Assembly: GCF_003610775.1 (NCBI RefSeq)
Contig: NZ_RAQO01000008.1
Coordinates: 248,001-312,000, forward strand
DNA length: 64,000 bases
DNA from: Alginatibacterium sediminis
Lineage (GTDB): Bacteria > Pseudomonadota > Gammaproteobacteria > Enterobacterales > Celerinatantimonadaceae
Direction: 5' to 3'
Within the stretch, counting starts at the first letter, position 1. Every line of letters begins with the position of its first letter. Both the position numbers and the translations under genes were made by a program. The notes under the pieces are model-generated. The model made no database searches. It was not told where the DNA came from and worked only from the letters and a program-made list of their open reading frames with translations. Positions 27,001-36,000 of this stretch are shown one piece after another.

Positions 27001-30000
27001 AACCATTGCCGCTACCGGTTCAATTGGCGGCACTGGCGCCGTTACCTTAGCCGGTGATGTCAATGTTATTGACACGAATACTCTGGCCCAAGTTGGTAAC
27101 TCTAGCATCGTCAATAGTGACAATACCAATGCCAATAACCAGCAACAGGTCTTAGTTGCTGCAGGTAACGACCATTATCAAATGGGTATTGCTGGTTCTG
27201 CATCTGCTGGCGGTTCGGCCGGGATTGGCGCTGCAGCTGATGTACTTGTGGCAAATCATCAAACTCGCGCTATCGTTGCTGCGCAAAGCGACATTAAAAC
27301 CAAGCAAGCGCTAAGCGTTATTGCTAGTTCCAACCAAGATCTATTATCGATAGCGGCAGGCCTTGCGGGCGGGGGTACCGTTGGTATTGCTGGCTCAACC
27401 TCAGTGTTGGACCTTACCGCTATCAGCCAAGCTCTTATTGGTGATGACGCCAGCGTCGATAGTGATGGAAACGTGCTTATCATCGCCACCAACGATACCC
27501 AAACCGATATTGTAGATGGCAGCGTAGCCATTGGTCTTGGGGGGGCCGGTGTTGGTGGTTCGGTCGGCGTAAACAGCATCAATAAAACCACTGACGCGTT
27601 AATCGGGCAAAACGTCAGCCTGGACGCACGCGCTAACGCCAATACTACTTACAACGCCTTAGACGACGACAAACAATCAGACCGTTCTGCAGTAAAAGGC
27701 CTCGTACTTGAGGCCACAAGTAGCGAAGATGTATTCGGGGTCACAGCTAGTGGCGCAGCAGGTTTATATGCTGGTGTTGCAGGTGCGGTATCAGTTTTGG
27801 CTATCAACTCCGATACCCAAGCCGGCATCGGTGCGCTAAGTGATATCAATCAAAACGCTGCTAATTCACAGCAGTCGGTCAACATTGCAGCGCGTAACCA
27901 AACTGACATTGAAATGATTACCGGCGCTCTTGGCGCTGGAGCAGCTGGCTTAGCCGGCGCGGTTGATGTAGGTAGTGTCACAAACAATACCTCTGCATTT
28001 ATTAATAATGGCGCGCAGGTGGCATCTCAGTCGACACTCGGTTTAAGTGCATTGAGTCACAACGACATCAGCTCGATAGTGGTTAGCGCCGCTGGCGGTA
28101 TTGTTGGTATTGCCGCCGGTGTATCGGTTTACTCCATTGGCAATGGTTTAAGTCAAGCCGGTCAAGAGCAATTAGAAACTGACAGCAGCTCCGATAACGC
28201 AACGTCATATGCCGACGACCAAGCCAGCGATAACAGTATTGCCACGCTACTGTCAGGCTCAGATAGTAATCACATTCAAGATGCCGCTTCTCGTTCGCAA
28301 ACAGCGCGAGCAGGGCTTGAAGTCAGCTCTCAAGTGGGCAATCAAATCGCGAGTGGAACCACGGTTAACGTGGGTTCAGATGTAGAGCTAGCATCTGGTG
28401 ACGATCTCAATTTAATCGCCATGCAAGACTCGAATGTAGATCAGCTCGCAGGTGCCGCTAGTGCTGGTGCTGGTGCCTTAGGTGCCGGGATATCAGTCTT
28501 GGACATTGACGGCGGTGCAAGTACCAATATTGGCAATAGGACATCGCTTAGCGCCAATGAGAACATTAGTTTAAAAGCCAACACCAATAACGAAAGCGAC
28601 GCACAATCGTATGCAGGTAGCTTTGGTGGCGCTGCTGCAGATGCCGCGCTAGCGATTAGCAACGACAACAGTGTAAGTCGCTCGCGTCTAGGCGATGACA
28701 TTGTCATAAACAATGCCAAGATCGTCACGATACAAGCCAGTGAACGCCGCGAAATTCTAACCAAAGCCATTGGCGTGAGTATTTCAGCAACAGCGGCAGT
28801 AGGTGCCTCGGTAGCTAGAAGCCTCGTTGGTGGTGGCACATATGCCCTTATTGGCGATGGCTTACAGCTTGGGCAAAGTGCAGATAACACTGAGTCTGTT
28901 CAGTCATTAAAGGTGCTCACTGATTCAGAAGTGACTGCCAAATCTGATGCCCTAGCCGGCAAAGGTGGCATGGGCTTAGCAGCTAGTGGCACTGTGGCCG
29001 ACAGTATTATCAACACCAGTGTTGAAAGCGCCATCGGTGACGAATCAAACATGAAACTGTCAGACGATTTAATCCTTAACGCTGCAGCAAAAACTCAAGC
29101 TGATGCGCAAGCTCGAGGCGTAAACGTGTCGTTGATAGGCGCTGTTGGCGCAACCTTAGCTAGCGCGCAAACCCAAACCAATGTTAGCGCTTTAATTGGC
29201 GAGTCGGCGTCAGTTGTTGCTGACAATGCTTCAATATCGGCTCAGCGACTAGTTCTCGCTGACGGAAATACTAGCTACGCACTTGGCGCATCAGGTGGCT
29301 TATTAGGCGCACTCAATGCCACTAGTGCCGAAAGCAAAGACCTTAGCCGCGCTCACGCATTGATTGGCGACAACAGCAATTTTGAACTTGATGACACATT
29401 TACCTTATCGTCGCTCAATAACACACAACAAGAGGCCGAAGTCAGTGGCATAACCATTGGCGGCTTACTGGCTGCCGGTATTACTGAGTCCGAGGCGACT
29501 TCTGATACGCAAAGCTGGGCCAAACTAGGTGATAACGTTGAGCTTTCTGGAGATATCGATGCTATACAAGTCTCAGCGCTAGGATTTGATAATAATTTCG
29601 CGCAGGCAACTTCAGGCAGTGGTGGTTTAATTTCTGGCTCTGCGGCAACTGCCGATACCCAAACCAACAGCAATACCCAAGCAGCGATTGGTGAAAACGC
29701 ACAGCTCGCGAGTACTCATTTCACGTTGTTGGCCGATCACACCAGTCAATTCAATGCCCAAGTTGATTCAGTTTCTGCCTCGGCAGTCGGCGCAAGTGGC
29801 GCCAATTCACAGCACAGCGTCGATAGTTTGGTAAGCAGTACCATTGGCGACAATACGAGCTTAACAACACAGCATTTCGATCTCGATGCGATTAACCGCG
29901 TTTACAAATTTTGGTTGGGTAGTAACACCCGCAGCGAAGACGCAAATGCCAATGGCGACACCACTACATGGAATATCAAATCTGGTTCAGGTGGCGTACT

Positions 30001-33000
30001 AAACGCCCCTTCAGGTAGCTCTGACACCAGCGTTTTACTCTCGACCGTTGCTAGCATAGGAAATGATGCAAACATCCATCTGTTAATGCCTGCAATTGAT
30101 GAAGCCACTTTCTTTATGGATGCGCTCAACGACTTAGTGCTGAGAAGCAAAGCCAAGCTTGATTCGGGTGGCTTAATCGCTTTAGCCAAAACTGAAACTG
30201 AAATTGACGTAAGCAGTTCAAGCATGGTTAGTGTAGGCAAACGCAGTGACATTTTGGCCGACATTGGTGACATTAAAATAGGCAGCCGTAACCTAGTTGA
30301 ACTTGACGCACGAGCATCGTCCGACACTTATGGCTTAGCCGGTGCACCTGAAGGTTTAGCTGATATCGATTACCGCTCTAGTGAGCTAACCCTTATTGAT
30401 AATGACGCAGTATTAACCGCAGATCTTGGCAATATATCGTTATCCGCAGGCCGTTCCAGCGATGGCCAACGCAGCAATATTGATGCCTATAGTGAAGTGA
30501 AGCTTTGGAACAAAACGGCGATCCCAATAAATTCTACGCCCGATGCGCATACGGCAGTTACGAGTAATCCAATACTACAACTAGCCGCTGACTCTTTGGT
30601 TCAAACCGGTAAGGACATTTCGCTAATCGCGGATAGAGGTAGTATTAGCGCCAAATATAGCGGTATTGGCAAAGATATTTACCGTGAAGCTGCTGGCAGT
30701 ATAGTAAGCGGTATTAGCAACGCATTTGGTGGTGATGACGTGTCATTCGATATTAAAGGCGGTTCTAAAACAGTCTCTGGACTAAGTAATGTTGTTGTCG
30801 ATGGTACCGCGCTCGCGGGTATTAATCGCTCAGAATCCTTAACCCTTGATTATCAACTTGTAGACATCGATGGTAATGATACGAATACGCCAGTTTGGGT
30901 CGACAGCAATGGCGATGTAGTGCTTGCAGACAGTAAATATCGGGTAGCTGTGCTTTGGCGACTAGCAACGACAGCAACTGATGGTATTAGTTACAATGTT
31001 GAACTGGCTCAAAGCATTACCGGTAAAATTCAAGCACGGATAGACAAACTAAGAGACTTAATCACCGATTATACTGGTGATGTAGCCGCTGTAGCAGCCT
31101 ATGAAGCCGAGATTAAGTTCCTACAGTTTAAGTTAACTGAAGTCGGTCTTGCTGGTGGCAACCCTTACTTAGTTTCTGATGCAGATGCAGATGCATACAA
31201 CCCGGGTTCTTATCAAAGCCCAAGTCCTAAGGAAGCCGGTCTTCGAGAAATCGTTTATAAAAGTAACCAATTGGACTCGCTAGATGCAGAAATTGATTCC
31301 CAGCAAGACAGTAGCATAGAGCTGGTCGATACCACCTCCGGACACCAAGTTACTTTGGCTAAAGCGGTAGTTGATGTGCTAGCTGAAATAGCCGATGCCA
31401 CCGTTAAGAATAACGTTGCAGATTGGAACAATCTTAACGCTGCTGAAAAAGACGATATAGCGAAATATCAATCTGATATATCGGATTTAAAAAGCGCTAT
31501 CAATAACAGACAGGGGTTGATCGATGAACAATTAGCCTTAGCAAATCCAGACTCTTCAATCATTGAAGACAAGAAACAGCATAATACTCAAGACCGGAAG
31601 CTAATTTCAGAAAAGCTTGCGTCAATAGAGGATAAATTAGTCACCATTTCAAAAAACAACACTAGCATTATCGCAGCGATGGCCCCGCCGGAAGATGCAA
31701 CACCTTCGACCGAATTTACAAGGCTCTACGCAGCAATAAAAGCCGAACAACAAAAAGTCAGTGCAGGTATTGAAGACAACCAATTGAGCCTCACCGCTAT
31801 TACCGAATGGGAAAAGGACTTTGGCTTTGCTCTAACGGACTTAGGCCAACTTGCAGCCGATCTACCTAATCTATCTGACGTATCAGCGTCTGGTCCGGTT
31901 GCAGATTTTGTCACTGTTGATCCAGTCAAAGTAAGCCTCGGAAGTATCGATATATGGGCGGACAACCTTACCGGAGATGGCGAACTTAAAGCGCCAGGTA
32001 ACGCTCGAATAGAAATAACAAACCACACGCCCAACTTCTTAATACTTGGCGAGATGGAAGTCGACAGCTATAGCGGTGGCGAAATCCGCTTTAACAATGG
32101 TTTTGTAAACAACAATGAAGATGTTACTGAAGCCAACCGTAACTTAAGCTCTGATAACCTAAGTTTCGATAGTCGTTTTCTAATCTCAGACAGTAATAAA
32201 CCACAAATTATTGTCACCAGTAACTACGATCCCAATGGGGCCGGCACTGTAATTCAAGCTCCCGCCCCTGACATTCGTTTGTCAGGCGATATCATCAATG
32301 AGTTCGGCAGTGTCAAAGTACAAAGCGCTGCGGGCAGTATTTACGTCGACAAAAACATTCGCGCCGCAAGCGTCGATGTAAAAGCTGAAAATGGCGACTT
32401 TGTGCAAAGCTACGTTGATGGATTTTTCCATAGCTCTGGTGACCCTGCTGAGAATACCCCTGGTGCAGGCATTGTCGCTAATGGCAGCGTGGTGTTAAGC
32501 GCTCGCTATCTGAACATTAATGGCTTAGTGCAAAGTGGTATCGCCGACTTATACATCGATTTGGACCAAAACCCGGTTTTGACCGGTAGCGCCAGCTTGT
32601 TCGGTGTATCTCAGAACGATTTAGACGGCTACCAAGATGATTACAGTAATGATGAGAGTCTTGTAGAGTGGATTATTAGTGATCAACCAGGGCTCGTTTA
32701 CAATGCCAAGCTTGATCGCCTAGAGGCAGATATAGCCTATGCTGATTGGGACTCTCAGCAAGACGGCTGGGCCGAGCGTACGGCCACTTATGCCGGTTTG
32801 TACAAGATAGTCGATGACTACGGCAATATTGGTGCAAGTTACGACCCTAGTGTTGACAATGGTCGCTATGTACTTGATGGCGAACTAGTAAGCGGTGGTT
32901 ACATCCAGCTCTATGGTCAAATTCTCAATACTGCTGTGGATGGCGCTAAACTTAAAGTTGTCGATGGCTTTGGGCAAATCAACGTCACCAATACCTCAGA

Positions 33001-36000
33001 TCGCGCGATCGTTATCAATAATTTGAGTACCGGTCGAGATAACAGCGGCCTTGGCAACGGTATCGAAGGGGTCATTGATATCACAGACATCCAATTTGTT
33101 GATGAGAATACCGGTGAAGTTAACGCTATCCATTCCGTCTACACTCGCGTTGGTGAAGATATTCAAGTTGAGCGTACTGGTGTCTGGAACGACAATACGT
33201 TTGACGCCGATGCTACGCAATCAATCGTCATTGGTAACTCACGCGATACTACCTACTCCCCACAAGAAGGCTTGGATTACATCTGGAAAACCGCCACCTC
33301 TGAAAAGCAAGTGACGGATTGGAAGTTTACAGGAAAACGCTTTGTCGGCATTACGATTAGTCAAGGAGAACCTGATGGAACGCCTGACGAGCTTTCATCA
33401 CTACCAAAAACCACCCGCCGCCTAAACGACGCTACGATGATTGAGGTAAACAAAGGATATAAAGATGACGAATACTATAAAGCGGGAAAATTCCACGATG
33501 TCAGCGAAGACAAATGGGTGAAAAACGATGAATGGAACGATTGTAATTGGTGGACTTTATGTTTGGCATCAGATTATACCTCGCTCTGGACGCAAACCTA
33601 CGGCTACACAGATATCATCACTAATCGACTCAAAGCTGACAACCTTATAGATATTGAGTTCTCGGGCTCAGACACGGGCGCGATTAGCATCCTCTCGAAA
33701 AGCAATGTGATTATTGATGGTGCTATCGATAACCGCTTCGGTACAACAACCATTACCGCTGGTGCTGGCGACCCATTCTCCCGCTTGCGCGGCGCCTCAA
33801 ACTTGGTTCAAGTCGACCAATCAATATCTCAGGGTGATCGCGGCGTACTTATCGGCAACAACTTCAACTTTGCGTCATCAAAAAGCATTGGCGTGGCTGG
33901 CGATAATCCAATTCCGGTTCTGATTGAAAACAACGGTGGCCCGCTAAATGTAAGTGTCAGCCAAGGTGATTTGTCACTTCGCCAGCGCAGTGGCGACCTG
34001 ATTGTTGGACAAGTGTCAGCACTTGGCGACGCAGCGCTAGGACTTGGTAAAATGTACCTCTCAGCCGAGGGCAGCATCTTAAGCCAAGATGCCAACTCAG
34101 TGATTAAAGCCAACACCCTGAACTTAGTTAGCGATAATGGAAGTTTAGGCAGTTTGGCGAATCCTTTGAATATTCAACTTGGCTTTGATGCCGACTATGC
34201 TAATCGCCACCAATATGGCTTGGATGCAAGCGCAAAAGGCGATATTCATATTCAAAGCCAAGCTTCATTGGATAACAGCCAGGCTGACCTTCTGGTGAAT
34301 GCAGTCAGCTCAAGCAATGGTGATGTGAGCATCAGAACGCCAGGCAAAATACTAGATAACAGCCCGTTTGCTAAAATTGACCAGCGCACCTTTGATGAAC
34401 TAAAAGGTTTATGGGATTCGCTGGCTTTGCTTGAAGGGACAGCCAATAACCAAGCCAAACAAGATGCGGCTATTTCGGCATTTGAAAAACAGGGCACGCA
34501 GGACTATCGCGACTATTGGAAACTCAGAGATCAACAAGCTGACCCACTGGACTACGACCCCAACTTTGAGTCTCGTTTAAGTGCGCAACAAGAGAGCGCC
34601 GTTCGTGAACGCTTATTAAACCAAGGTAAATCACAGTTAGAAGCCGACACCTTCATCCAAGACTACAACGCGCAAAATAGTGCTCGTTATCATGCTCTGC
34701 ATCAAAAACTGTATGTTGAAGGCGACGGAGCTTATGGGGATCAAATTCCTCAGAGCTTCAATGACGATTATCGCTACACTGCCAGCAATACAGAGCGCGC
34801 AAACCTAAGCAATGGCGCTTCGTGGACTGAAAAACAATTAGCAATATCCTTGGCCCCAGGTTTAATCAAGCAAGTCACCGATACCAATCCGGTTCTAAAA
34901 GATCCGAACGTATCGGGTAACAGCGTAGCCCTAATTGCAGATCTTGGTATCGGTGAAACTTTGCAAGCTAGGACCATCGATTTGAACCAAAACCCAGCGG
35001 ACATTAGCGACGAAGACAAAGTTGCATTAGCGGGTGCAGAACGTGAAGACTTTAGTATTGATGACAACGGCATTGCCACAGTACTCGAGCGCAAAGCGGT
35101 AAATGTATTAAGCACCGGTGCACTTAGTGCTCACAATCAAGCCGGTCAAGCGGTTGACGGCGATGTGTTTATATCAAGCGAAGCCAACGCCCTAGTTGAG
35201 CAAATTTGGTCAAGCGGACGTCTGCGTCTGAAAACCAATGGTTCCATACTGCAACAAACCGCCGGAATTCCCGCTTTCATTGCGTCTAATCTTATTTTGG
35301 AGTCAGCCGAAGGAGCTATTGGTAGCATCAATCAAGCCATTCAAGTTCAGCTCGATAGCCGAAGTAATGTTGCGCCATTGATTGCAAGAGCAGCCAACGA
35401 TATTTGGTTAGAGCAGGTAGGTCTTGATTTAGCTATTGATACGATCTACTCCCGAGAAGACGTCACTATCAATACCGATGGTTCAATAATTGATGCATTT
35501 GACGATCAAGCGACGAACATTTTAGCCCGTCAAATCAGCTTGAACAGCGATAGTTCTATCGGTAGTTTTGACAATGAACTCGATATTGCCCTAGCTGCTA
35601 ACTTCGATGACACAGCAGAAGATGAGTTGTCTTGGCTTGAAACAAACTCAGCTGCCGCTACCTATATACGCGCAGTTGACCGAGCTTTAGGTCTTAAGTC
35701 GGCAACAGCTGGCACAGACTTATCGATTCTAAGTGAAGATACTTTGGAAGTTCTGGGCACAACCAGCAGCGGTCTAGATACTCGACTTGTAAGCGCCGCC
35801 AACATCATAGTTGATGCGCAAGTTAATGCTGGTAACAATGCTTCGTTGCTTGCATCTAATATTGTGTTGAATGCCCAAGTGGCTGCGCAACAAGATTTAG
35901 AGCTACTCGCAGATGAAAATATCGAAACCAACGCCACGGTGAGCGGCAACGATATATATCTCGATGCTGCCAATGATATCTACATAGCCGCGGATATGGC

